This document shows, piece by piece, positions 47,801 to 58,640 of a stretch of DNA of 64,000 nt; position 1 is the first letter of the stretch; each line of letters begins with the position of its first letter. Under the pieces are notes generated by a model. That model did not search any database. It was not told the DNA's origin and saw nothing but the letters and a program-made list of their open reading frames with translations. The stretch is taken from positions 4,340,001 through 4,404,000 of the forward strand of contig NC_088308.1 of assembly GCF_910592395.1 (NCBI RefSeq), written 5' to 3'. The position numbers and the translations under genes were made by a program. The DNA comes from Lineus longissimus (taxonomy: Eukaryota > Nemertea > Pilidiophora > Heteronemertea > Lineidae).

Positions 47801-50800
47801 GCCTGGCATCAGGGGAGGGGTTTGATCGTGGGGTTGAGTCGCCCTGGGCGTCCACGTTATGAATGACCACAGACTTGTTATAATCAAAAACTTGATTCCC
47901 ACAGCCCTTGTCTATTTCACCCTGGTACACCAGTTCACCTCCGATGAAGATCCTCACATCTTTCATTCCAATGCCCAAATCCTGAAAATAGAAACGTTCA
48001 CAACATCGATTTGTGAGATCACTTTAAATATGGCGGACATTCCATGGACAGAGAGAAATTTAAACAAGTAGATCAGCCTGTTTATATCCAGTTGATTTCA
48101 GCTTGGTCCAGGTATCCCAATGTTTGGGTGTCCCCCCTCCCCCTCATATCTGGTTCCTCCAAGCATAGCGGGTTGGCAGTTTTAAGTCATTTGTTGCTAA
48201 ATTCTATCACTAAGACTTACATTTAAACTTTTGTTATAATTCCATATTTTGATTTTTGATATTCCAAATGCCTGTGTTGCTGTAGATGGTCTGTGGAGGA
48301 CGAAGGAAAGCTCTACTGCTTTGTCACCTCCTTGGGAGCAAGACCACATATTACGCTCTTTGGTTGTCTGAAAAATCATTGGAGAAGATCTGTGAAAATT
48401 CAGGTTTGAAAAGTGCTGCTGGGCCTTGTGAGCACATAAGACCCTTCAAATCTATAAATAAGCAGAAACTAACTCAAAATATTATTCAAAAGTCACACTC
48501 GCCTTGAATTTTCCATTCAGTACGTTAGCAATGATTCCCTTGACATCGTCAGCGCCATAGATGTTGACATCATTTGGGTCGACCTCCAGGCGTTTGTTCT
48601 CCATGTCAAAGAACTGGATCTCTGTCAAGCCGACTCTGCTTGGGTGACCCCAGTTTGATACGACTTCCATATGAACTTCGATCATCTCTACGTCATCAGA
48701 CTGAGACTGTTTCATGGCTTTAATCTGAGGAGAATCAATGGGAAAGAGAAAGTGATTTTGCATGGTGCAACCCTCTACTGTGCCAGGCAGCAATTTCAAT
48801 AACCCGAGGGACTACCCTTTTTTTAAACATCAAAAGTGGTACTAGCATGATCCTGCTGATCCAATTAGACGTAATTATTCAGAAATCATCTCTATTCAGG
48901 ACAGTCGGTCCCGTGTCTATTACAAAGATTCTCCACTGTGTACTTACGTCTGGCCGAGTCGGGAGACCATGGACAGCCCTCATTGGACCTTTTTCAACAC
49001 TCTTCAGGGAGATATTGGAGGCGGCTTCAATCTTTGAAAGGACACGCAATAACTTCTTTTGTTGTCTGAAAAAATGTTTCGTTTCATCAGAAAGTCTTTC
49101 CACCCCAACAGGAATTTGACTACTTCTCTTCTGTTATTGCAGTTGTTGTGCTCAGTCAATCCACACTGATAGTATTCCGTAGCTCACTTATGAAATTCCA
49201 ACATCATGGCCCAAGAAGTAGTCCACTACTCTTAGAGCAGACTGATCACGGTTACCTAGAGGTTAAGGCACTTACCTCATGGAAAAGGCTGAGGATTCAA
49301 GACCCGTTGGTAGCTAAATCTTATGCGGTAGGTTGATCAGTCGCCTGCTAAATAAATTATGGCACAAACTGCCTTCTTGAGGTCATTATAGCACTTTCGT
49401 TATAGGCGACACGATTATCAGCTTTATAGCATCTTAACATTTCTTTTGAATACTTACTTCGAATCCATTTCTAACACCCTATCCAAGACTGTGGCAAGAT
49501 TATTTTCCGTGAGTACTGTATCAGAAGAACCAGTTCCAATGCCGGCAGAGAAACTCTTGCTGTGTGGCTCGGGTATCACAGACGTTGATGACGGCGGGCG
49601 ATCACAGGAGGAACGGAGGGGAGTCAGAACCTGCAACAAAAATTTGATCTAGTTCAGTATTTGCAATCAAGACAACTTTACTCCTAGCAAGGAGTCAAGA
49701 GCGTCAGCAAATATTCCACACAGAAGGCACACAAGCATGCTTGAGCAAGGCTATATGATAAACTGGCTGTTCAAATCAAGGACTCACCCTTGGACTGTTC
49801 GGTTTCCCGTGTGAACTCTTCTGTTTCGGCCTCGGCTCTTTCTTCTCCGCAAGTTTTTCCTTTTCAATTTTCTCATTTTCAGCCCTCATCGCAGCGAGGA
49901 CACCACTAACATCAGCTGTACTGTCCATGGTCATATCCTTGGTAGACTTTCGATTGGCTGACAATGGACGACTTGATTTCTTATTAGAAGGTTCTAAAGT
50001 GACAAAGGCTACGAGTTCAGTAAAAAGGATTAACACCGTGCTGAAGCAACCACTACTCACATCAGCGCATAAAGAATGTAATGCGTATATGTACTCTCAT
50101 ACAAAGTTTCGTATTGGCAAACCAACAAAAACCGGTACAATTTTTCCAGGATTTAACATAAATGAGGGTGGGCCGGTCTGGACTGTCCCTCCTTAACCTG
50201 CAGGGCTGCCAACATGGAAATAAAACCCACAGGCTTCTCCAACTGACAGTTGACACAATGTTTACCAATTGACATCTTACTGTCTGATTAAAATTTCACT
50301 TGCATAAGAGGGTACAAGTTATATCAAACCAAGGGAACTTACCAGCTTGCAGAATGATGTCTTTAGACTTGGTGGGATTTGCAGTTGATGGGTACTTCTG
50401 TTGGTTCCCCCGTAATGGTTCATAGACTTCACTGTTAGACTTACGGGCTACAGACAGATTTTTGCCAACATCTGTGGGGAAAAAATCAATCAAATCAGTA
50501 ACATTACAATGGTAAAAGAATGGTAATTTGAATGAGACATGAATGTTTTGCTACACAATTTGAGTGAGATGTAAAGTCTAGATTCATTGTTTATCGACAC
50601 ACCTGGTGCCTGTTCTGGGCAAGCAAAACCCCCAATCCAAAGTGGGAAACTTGAGCAGCTTGTGGAGCTATCTAGGAATTTCGAAATGATCCTCTGGCCA
50701 TAACATGGCCTCTCAACTTACTCTTAGGTTTTGGGGCAAACTCCAACACAATCATATCTCCAGGCTTCCAAGCTCCGTGTTTGTTGCCTTTCATTTCAAT

Positions 50801-53469
50801 ATCTAACGACTCTTGGATTTCTTCCTCAATATCGTCTTCATCTTCTTCAGGGATCGGGCTGGCTGCATCACTATCACTCTGCAACACAAGACATTTATAA
50901 GGTCAAATGATAAACACTGGAGAGTAAGCAACAGTGCCTAAATACTCCAAAATCCCCCCCCCCCTTCATATTGGACAGTGAGTAAATTTCATACAAGCTC
51001 CACGCTATTTGTTTGTTTCAAGCAAAATGTTCTCACTAAAAAGTTCTTGGTGTGACTAATGTTAGCCCAGAATTTACTTACTGATTCACCTCCTTCTACT
51101 TCTTCAGCTATGCTCTGTTGAATACTGGCATTCATTACTAAACTTCTACGGAGTTTCTGTAACAAGAAAACACACGGGAATATAAAAACAATGTAGATAT
51201 GCAATCATGTTGTCACTTTCATCAATTTTCTACCATGGCTAAAGCAAGGCAGCAGAGTTTACAAAACTACACTTACCTTCACATCATCGAGACTTAGCAT
51301 CAGCTGATCACTCCTGGTGCTGCCTCGGACATGCCGAGACGCATCCACCTCCAGACTGTCCACTGATAGATCTCCTTCAAGGACTCGTGTCATCTTCCTG
51401 TAAACCTGCAAGCATGAAAAATAAGCCTGAATCAGAGGGGTTTGACTTTTGACATACTTCATATTTCGTTTTACACTACAACTTTTATTGGTCTTCTGCC
51501 TAGTTTACATTTTTGCTCATAACTCTACAAATATAAGTCAGATCGACTCGAAATCAAAAGCGCCCATTGTGCGCTATTTGTTGCATGCCGCTATGGTTGG
51601 GTGCAAATTGATTTTATCAGTCAAGAGATGAAATTTTGTTGACCAGTCAGTCAAAAGACAAATGAGGCTTACCTGTGCCCTTTCCTCGTCGCTATCCTCC
51701 TCCTCAGAATCCGACCCATCGTCCTGGTAACTTTCACTCACGTAAGGTTCAAAGTCCTCACTGTAATTTCCTGTAAGTATTTCTGGCATGAACGAACAAA
51801 GAAAATAGGTTCTAAGTGCAGTGCAATGGTTAGTGCAAATAGACAAACACATCAAATTGATAATCAATGGAAAACTGATAGGTTTTGGAGGTGAATTTTG
51901 AAGGTAGGATTGCTTATGATAGTATATTTGTCCAAGTTCAGAAACATCCTTAATAGAAATACATGTACATGTGTTAGCTCAATATATCCCGGATGTACAA
52001 TGATAAGTATCATCTTATCTTAACTCTATAACTTCACATCACTCAGACAATCAAATCGGTCCCTTTCTATGGCCTGGTACAATGGAAAATGAAGTGTTTT
52101 TCTTCTTCTTCCTCCTCAGTGTGAGCACCTTTTGCAAGTCACGAAGCACCGATTTGGGCAACTGGTCTGGAGGTTATGATGAAGTCTGTTACCTGGTGCC
52201 TTTATCTTGACCCTGTTACCATCGTTTGTCTTCACTTGCACCGACGACGCCAACCAGTTCTTTCTCTGGGTTTTCACAGGAGCCGTCTTCGATCTTGTCT
52301 TCTCATAATGTTCCTGCTGAGCTTTGATCAAATCTCGGTGGGTGATGGCGCCCTTCTTCATCGTCTTGGGACCATCTTAAATCACAATTTTAGATTATTA
52401 ACTCACAAAGAACATACATGTAACATCTTACTCTCTGCTCTGCAGGTGGCAAGAGCTGACCAGGTGAACCAAAAACCCAAATGAAAATGAAAGGACAGCA
52501 TGCGGTAGTCTAAAATATTGCATTGTCAAATGGTGGGGGAAGGACTACAGTAGTTTAATGTATCCAATATTTTCTCTTTTTCATGTTTTGAAGTTTTTGT
52601 TGTGCTTTGGCTCCTTTGTAAGTATCAGTATGGCTGATTCTCACCTTCTCAGTTATGAATGTGAATTCCAACCCACTAACTCAGAATAAATTGCTTGACT
52701 TACTAGCAGACGGCTTACATGTAGCCTTCCTTGCCATTAACACATCTGACTCAGTGTTTGCTCCATTCACATAAAGAGAGAAACCTTGCTCTTTTCTTTC
52801 TATCTCCATCTGCCTGGGATCCTTCTTCTTAAGTCGCTTCATTAACCTGGAAAAACAGCAGACGAGGGATGTAAACCCATAGAGAGGAGTGCCAATGAAA
52901 CATGTACAGTTTTGAAGAAGAACAATGTAAATCAATGAGCTGAAGGCAACTTTCTCATGGAATTGGAATTCTTGATTTGGAACTTTAAAGGCCAAGACTT
53001 AAGAACTTCCTTTCAAATCACATGTTTAGAGATTCTCATCTACCATGTTTCTTCAAAGTTTATTTTCACACCACTGCAGCAAGAAATTCAAGCCAGAGAT
53101 AGATGAGATTCGAGAAATTTGATGTAAATTAAAAGGGGGCCTTACTAACCTGTTGCGTTCTTGAAGCAGAATCAGATACTCATCATGCTTTTCTGTCACC
53201 TCTTCTTTAGGCCTCTGAATGAAAAGAGAAAGCCACATATAAACTTAAGAAGCCATTTTGTCCCAAAAATTCTGCTTCTGTAGGTTCATTCCGATTAGAG
53301 TTATTTTCACAATAACTAATATTGAATAGGCCTAATCCAAAGTGGACAAACTCTAACTCAAATCAAGAAGAATGTACACAACATCTGTGAACCTTCTGAA
53401 TTCTTACCTCCTCACCAGCGGCAGGTACATTCAGTGCTGGGGAACCCTTACCCCACTGTTTTCTGTTTC
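35838..53469 (-). CDS. KATNIP: Katanin-interacting protein (KIAA0556), first coding exon not found
   Basis: Ciliary-base protein that binds microtubules and katanin; loss causes Joubert-type ciliopathy in mammals. Exons 5' to 3' (minus): 53408-53469, 53150-53214, 52704-52846, 52193-52375, 51673-51770, 51277-51405, 51082-51156, 50722-50878, 50343-50471, 49788-49993, 49458-49630, 48948-49065, 48503-48724, 48221-48367, 47417-47981, 47031-47226, 43860-44009, 43600-43706, 43058-43273, 42582-42675, 42267-42408, 41722-41919, 41429-41566, 40967-41104, 40371-40554, 39951-40128, 39525-39690, 38878-39109, 38632-38742, 38143-38282, 37946-38047, 37535-37695, 36895-36933, 36138-36238, 35838-35878. Every junction agrees in phase, giving about 1768 residues (human about 1618). 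Diagnostic strings are TEKHDEYLILLQERNR and EQGFSLYVNGAN near the N-terminus and RKGPGNCYFDFAQEI further on. Four modules repeat TWGD.HYVGLTG, LIDG.N.T.D..HMWLAP and WNYNKS-like motifs. Exon 47417-47981 adds a Ser/Pro/Arg-rich tract. The two C-terminal exons rest mainly on phase. Confidence 0.95.
38743..38877 (-). other. Candidate U12-type (minor spliceosome) intron in KATNIP
   Basis: Read on the minus strand, this 135-base intron starts GTATCCTTTT, an exact match to the U12 5' site consensus RTATCCTT. It ends TTCCTTAACATTTGACCAG, whose TTCCTTAAC matches the U12 branch-point consensus and lies 10 bases before the terminal AG. Using this AG rather than the next one restores the frame as MPCG|FIYQFHL, which parallels MPCGCIFQFQL as I remember it in the human protein. 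Confidence 0.85.
42888..42945 (-). repeat. tRNA-derived SINE head in a KATNIP intron
   Basis: On the minus strand, TGTGGTTGAGGCATCC (box-A-like) and GATGGTTCAAGTTCC (box-B-like) occur with tRNA-like spacing. Degenerate; no tRNA fold closes. Confidence 0.4.
44276..44339. repeat. Perfect 26-bp inverted repeat with 12-base loop
   Basis: The left arm, 44276-44301, begins CTGTTGACTGTGCTTTAAGA. The right arm, 44314-44339, is its exact complement. The loop is AGGCATGGCGCC. The right arm plus flank recurs directly at about 44657-44718, with only about one change through GTATTTGGGT. Confidence 0.97.
44818..45247 (-). pseudogene. Unrecognised coding-like relic, minus strand
   Basis: Minus-strand frames in this span read as plausible protein (FYDITFTFSCHAMQQLCYLP, then PPTFHLTSVRPAAILEDAPL). 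A frame switch near 44970 leads into MSRLPSLEFRKNVPYRAKL. A second partial copy at 46430-46580 carries the same frame switch, so both derive from an already broken source or the frame is not real. No family is recognised. Confidence 0.3.
45404..45538 (+). CDS. Small ORF of 44 aa in the insertion, function unknown
   Basis: The ATG sits in a strong start context (GCCATGG) just after an AT-rich stretch with TATATTAAATAAATT. The frame begins MDYEEIEVVGVEYEKLF, is rich in charged residues and stops with TGA. Another frame of similar character follows at 45566-45757. It diverges from the minus-strand relic, so the AT-rich gap at 45290-45400 could be a two-way promoter of a former element. No homologue is recognised, and chance is a real alternative. 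Confidence 0.25.
   Translation: MDYEEIEVVGVEYEKLFNVERHYSMRLCRDRKGRDAIGSHANEV
46580..46604. repeat. Perfect 10-bp stem-loop
   Basis: AACGTCTGGC at 46580-46589 pairs exactly with GCCAGACGTT at 46595-46604 around loop TTTGC. It directly follows the second copy of the duplicated segment and may mark an element boundary. Confidence 0.9.
48368..48502 (-). other. Possible GC-AG intron in KATNIP
   Basis: The exon ending at 48503 reads ...NGKFK, and the best in-phase boundary is AAG|GCGAGT, a GC donor that otherwise fits the U1 consensus. An in-phase GT alternative six bases further (AGT|GTGACT) would add Ala-Ser but is a poor donor. The acceptor (TTTTTCAG) is normal. Confidence 0.5.
49257..49305 (+). 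repeat. tRNA-derived SINE head in a KATNIP intron
   Basis: TAGAGGTTAAGGC (box-A-like) and GGATTCAAGACCC (box-B-like) are spaced as in a tRNA gene. No full cloverleaf forms. Confidence 0.4.
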
Positions 53470-54852
53470 CTAAGAAAATGAGAAAGATTATTACTTTGAG
53501 TTGTCATTGATCAATGTCAAGTGACAGCTGTCATGAGAATATAGCCAATGGCAATGCAATCGCCAGCTACCTTTGTCTGATAGTGATACAATCTTGAGTT
53601 CAAACCCCATTTATTGAGGCAAGCAGGTGCCCCCCCCCCCCCCCCCCCAATAAGGGCCAACGCGCCATATGCCCATAAACTATGTCTATACCTATACCAT
53701 CTCTATCTTCAGTTCTTCTATTACACACGACAATATGCTATCATTTAAGCTGACAAGCTGTCCTTTCATGGTTGCAGTACAATGTAACATGCATTGCAGC
53801 ACGCAGTGCCAGTGCAGGCTTGACTGACTGTCAGACATGTCAGAGTGACTCAGACTCAGAGATTCAGAGTGGGAGTAGGACTGGGACTGGGTGGCAATCT
53901 TTCTTAGTAAAAGTAGAATTAGGGGTTATTTAGGATAATTGAGGGATCTGAATGTAGCTTTGATAATATATCTATGCACACATACTATCCATTTTGAAAA
54001 TTACACCAGCTTTAGTGCATTTTGATGACCTATTCGATTGGTTTCCAATGTAAACTATGAATAATTTCTTGGACAAAAATTTGGCGATTGCAGCGCCACC
54101 AAAAAGTGAGAAAATATACGGACGATCTCAATTTCAATAACTAATTGCAAAGAAACCTGTACATTAGAAATAAAATCCTTTTAAAATTTCAATATTAAAT
54201 AATTTATCATTATAATGATGGGCTTTAAAAGGAAGAAAGAGAAGAAATCTAAAATATAAATGTCATGGTCGAACCAAATGTTCATAAGATTTTCTCTGGA
54301 AAATAAAACAAAAATAAAGATGATGGAAAATGCACCACTTCAATGCCCAATTTACCGTTTTAATTGTTGATGAAGTGAAATAAAACGATCGTAGATTAAT
54401 CATCTTTGAACTTTGTAAGTTATTTTGCAGAGATCTGGGGTTGTCATTACTTTCTTTTCTGAATATCCACATCTGTTTACTGGTCATAATCTGAAATCAG
54501 TGCTACATACAGGGTGTCCCAAAAAAGTAGGTTAATAAAAGAATCTTTTGTCAAAAATCCCCTGATGTTTTTAAGGGAAAATGAAACTTCAAGATAAACA
54601 TCAGTGGATCCTCTCTTCAGCGATACTCACCATGCTAACGTCAGAAGATATGATAGCCATGTCTTGCTTATCCGGGATCGCCATGCATTTCCCACATCGG
54701 GGACATCCCCATGGATGGTTATTCTTATGTAATTCCATTTTGTTGTATGTCGTTGTGTCATTCACTCATTGATTGTCCCATTAAATAAACCTTTATTTTA
54801 AACAACTTGCAGACCTACTAGTCCCAGATAGGGATCCCAAAAGTGATCATCC
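53470..54852. promoter_or_regulatory. Head-to-head region between KATNIP and TSEN54
   Basis: Must contain the KATNIP start exon and the TSEN54 promoter. The first KATNIP exon seen begins with two bases of a split codon, so an upstream exon ending in phase 1 is missing. One ATG-led minus-strand stretch with a strong donor ATG|GTGAGT at about 54627-54680 is the nearest candidate, but its phase is wrong unless another exon lies between. A tRNA-like SINE head (53561-53608) is followed by a run of 19 C (53630-53648). No TATA box is convincing. Confidence 0.4.
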
Positions 54853-57800
54853 ATGGCGTTCCCTATCAATGCACTGAGGTGAGTACTGCTTTGCAAGGGG
54901 AGCATTTGACAGTAATTGGCTTCAATTTTTTAATGGCATTTTGTTCGAGTCGAGTTCGAGTTGGAAAGCCCTGCTGGCTGTCAAAGTAACTGAAAACGGA
55001 TTTTGTTTAAATTGAGGAATGGCATGCAAGTGTAACCTCAAAGGTTATTTTTCAGTTCAGGAGAAATATCTGTGTACAGGAAGCCTAAGAACAAAGAACT
55101 ACCATCGCGAGGGTTTAAAGAATATGCTCCTGATGGCTCGTGGGTTCAGGAAAAGAGGTTGGAGAAGGCCTTGGCTAACACTAGGGAGGTCCTGTCAGAA
55201 GCCAAAGTCAATTTGTGGTAAGAGTAACCATGTATAATTCTTGGTTGAACAGGGCAGTTCTTGGTGGATTCTTTTGAAGTCATGATGTTTCGTCCATAGC
55301 TGTGCATGGCTTTCCAAGATTCTTCTTCTACCAGGTAGTTTTTCATCAAAATTTTTAATTTGCAATAACATTGACTTACATGAACTTGTCTCCTTGATGT
55401 GAATCTGTTTTTTTCAGTGGTTCCCTTGTGACTGGATTATGGCTTCCTGATCAATCTCTTGTTGAAGTTGTGAAGGGGAAGGTATGTATTACCTTTTTCC
55501 GCATTTGATTTTACAAAATTCTACAACAGAAACATCAGTAACATATTGTTGTTAACTGCAATTGCTTCGCTAAAATGAGCTAAAATAAGCAATAGTTGAA
55601 TCAGGTATCTGGAATTTTCTATTACAGGAAACTCACAACAATTTCAATCGTCTCACTGGCTATGCCAAACAAAGTAACCTGCCCATGCTAGTTTTTTACT
55701 TTCTGATTTCTATCCGGTTGCGTTTTTTTTCAGGGTCTCTTCTGGCAATACATGGGTCATTCCGAGATGAAGAAGGATTATCTGTTCCCTGAGGAGGCCT
55801 TGTTCCTGTTGGACTCGGTGAGTTTAGCTTGTCAAGGGTTGATAACTGTGATGGCCCAAGCTAACTCCATGCTAGGCTGAGCCCAGGGAGGTAGTAGACC
55901 TTCAGTGCAGATATGTCTTTGTCTTATAGCATTGAACGATGGCATCAGATCCTTACTTCCTCAGGTGTTGAGTATTGGGCTGAAGGAATCAGGTAAAGCC
56001 TCTGTTCCCCACAGTTTTGTCTGGTTGTCTAAATCTGGTAAATTTTGTGCTTGGCATTGTTCAAAGTACAGACGTGCTGGATGAGAAAGAATCTTCCTGG
56101 CTCATTATGCCTTGGGCAAGAAGACTGGTGAACATTTTGCAGTGTGTTAGTCTGGAGGTCAGATTTATGTGTCTGTTACAATTACCAGAGCTTTTTCTTT
56201 TAGGTGTTTGTTTTGATATGTCCATTCTTTTTCAGGGGACAATGGAGGTGCTTTATGGTGGGATGCCCCTGAGTATTCAGCAGGCCTATGCAAGACTCCT
56301 TTGTGATCTGACCATTGCAGAGTATCAAGTCTATGCTCACCTGATGAGGCAGGGTTATATTGTCAGCAGATATAGACCAGGGTAGGTGAAGTGCCCTTTT
56401 AGCTCAAGAATGGAATTACATGAGGTGGGGAACTGCATAGTCATGTCCATTTTGATAGGGTTGGCATGGCCACCAGGTATGAGGGACCTCAGTTTTTACA
56501 TTCCAATCGAAGAAGAAGCAAGTAGGGTAAGGTGCCTTGCTCGAGGACACTGAGACTGGAAAGTGGTGATCCTTTTACAGGTTGAACACACAGCCGCCTA
56601 ATGATGAGCTAATATCTCCCCATTGTTATACTGAACTTATGCGATAGGCAGTCAAAGGATTATCCTTCAAAGAAAGGCACTGATGCATTTGTTAATATCA
56701 ATGCATTCTCAATAACTTTCCAGATCTGATATCAAAATAACCAAGTATGAGAAGAAGATAGGACTTGACCATCATATCAGTAAGAAACTCAGAAAACAAC
56801 AAAGAAACGAAACCATCGGCAAGATTATTACAGAAGACGGGACGTGCAGGAAAAGAACTTCAGCTGCTGCAGGTAGTGAGGAGTGTGTGGGGGCAAGGAA
56901 ACGTCCAAGAGATGGTGACGGTTTGAAATTTAGTTCTCGGTGTGTGGAAGGAGGAATGGCTAAATCTGATTCACTGGTTGTGGAGGGTGTTCAATTGCTT
57001 AGTGGGACTTCATGTTCCATGGAGGGTGGTCAAGGGCGAAGTGATACTTCATGTCCAATGGAGGTTGGACAAAAGATAAGTGAAACGTCATGTCCCATTG
57101 ATGATAGAGTGACAGGCCATGTTGCAATTTGGACCAGTTCAGAAGTTTCAGAAATAGGGGCTGATTTATCTTCCTCTGAAAAAAACAATCTGTCGCAAGA
57201 TCCTGCTCGAAAAGGGTCAAGTGACTTGATCAAAAACGTCTGTGATGATAGTGATATCACTAACGTTTGTGAGTCCAGAGACACTTCAGCAATTGATGTG
57301 CCAGACTTTGAAGACCCAGCATTGCTGGTAAACGACTCAAGGAATTCAAAAGAATGGAGTGAAAAGTTGCCATACACCAATTGGAATTTTGCAGACTTTG
57401 CGTTTCTTAGCATCAGTGAGAGAGATTCTGAGTTCGATAAACCAGACCCTTCACTTTTACCACGAAATGTTGATCTCAAGAACAGCTCCTTTCATAGTCA
57501 GCGGTTTTCGTTACCGGCTCAAAGGTTTAACAATCCTTCTTGCGATACAGACACTGAACTTGAGTTTTCCTGTGGTGATATTTGGAATCGGTCGAAACCT
57601 AAGACATCGTCTGCAAGGAATTGGTGTGAATATAAACAAGAACTTTTAAAAGTCACTGAAGAAGAGGATGACTTGCAGAAAACTCCCATCAGCCATTTAT
57701 GGGAAGGCGATGTCACACCACTGCTCCAACCTCATGGTGCCAAATCTACAGGTAGTGTAAATGTAAATTCTGGTTCCTGAAATAATATTGTTCCCGTTTT

Positions 57801-58640
57801 ATCTCTCATTAGGATAATGGTTAAAGAAATCTTGATCTGAATTTCATTCTTTGTATTTCAGCACTCACATTAGAAAAACTTCAGGTGGTTCAATCAAGAT
57901 CATGGGATTCTAATGAAAAGTAAGTCTTCTTCATTGCGCTTCAAAACTGGAAAGTACATCAATCAATACCCCAGATTTCCTATCATCAGCCTGTGATTAT
58001 AAATGTAAGCGCTGCTACATGTATGTGGACAAAATGATCTCTCATCTGCGTTTAAACCAGTAGTTGCTTGGTTTCAATATTGATTGCGGGTAGCTGCGAT
58101 CAAAAAATTTTTGTCGCGAGCACCTGCAATGACCATCGCATGTGAGTTGCATGCAATCATGATTGCAGTGATTTAAATGACTCGTTTACTGGTCACTTTT
58201 GTTTTGCTAATCTTTGTCTTTGCAGGCTTTCATCTGACATTCCAGCAGAAGAATTACGAGTGACCTTCAACCTGTACTCCCCAGACATAAAGACAAGCTA
58301 CAGAAAATCCACTCCTCCGCTTCCAAATTACAGAGTTTGTGTTCTCAGGTGAGTGGCGAACGCTTTGAACATAAATAAGTTGCTACCTCTGCAAGGCATT
58401 TTATGTGATTCGTTTGGGGAAATTTAGACTTTGTCGAATAAAAGGTACAAAAATAACAGAACTCTTTCCTGTTTCACTTTCAGGCAAAGTGCGTCTCCCC
58501 CGGACTTGGCCATGATCACCCATGTTGTGAAGCAGACGAGAGATGATGTGCCAATACTATGGGCAGTATCGGACTACGGTGACATTCAGTTCTTCACTTT
58601 CTCTCCTGTGGAAATGCCGGTGGATGTGAACATTGGATAA
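54853..58640 (+). CDS. TSEN54: tRNA-splicing endonuclease subunit Sen54
   Basis: Structural subunit of the nuclear TSEN complex that removes introns from pre-tRNAs; it pairs with the catalytic subunit TSEN2. Exons: 54853-54878, 55056-55217, 55418-55481, 55734-55817, 56236-56381, 56724-57751, 57862-57919, 58226-58348, 58484-58640. All junctions agree in phase and give 615 aa (human 526). The N-terminal domain (about 25-160) carries FKEYAPDGSWVQEKRLEKAL, FWQYMGHSE, PEEALFLLDSG, LPLSIQ-like MPLSIQQAYARLL and YQVYAHLMRQGYIVSRY. Exon 6 (about residues 161-504) is a long, low-conservation linker. It holds a short internal repeat around TSCSMEGGQ / TSCPMEVGQ / TSCPIDD and ends in the conserved HLWEGDVTPLL. 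The C-terminal domain ends VPILWAVSDYGDIQFFTFSP. The start lies in CCATGG context 26 bases before the first donor. The extra length comes from the linker. Confidence 0.96.

Noticed and set aside
54263-54487. Minus-strand ATG-led frame as KATNIP first exon
   Set aside because: No donor in the required phase follows the opening codons, and the frame soon turns into AT-rich random composition.
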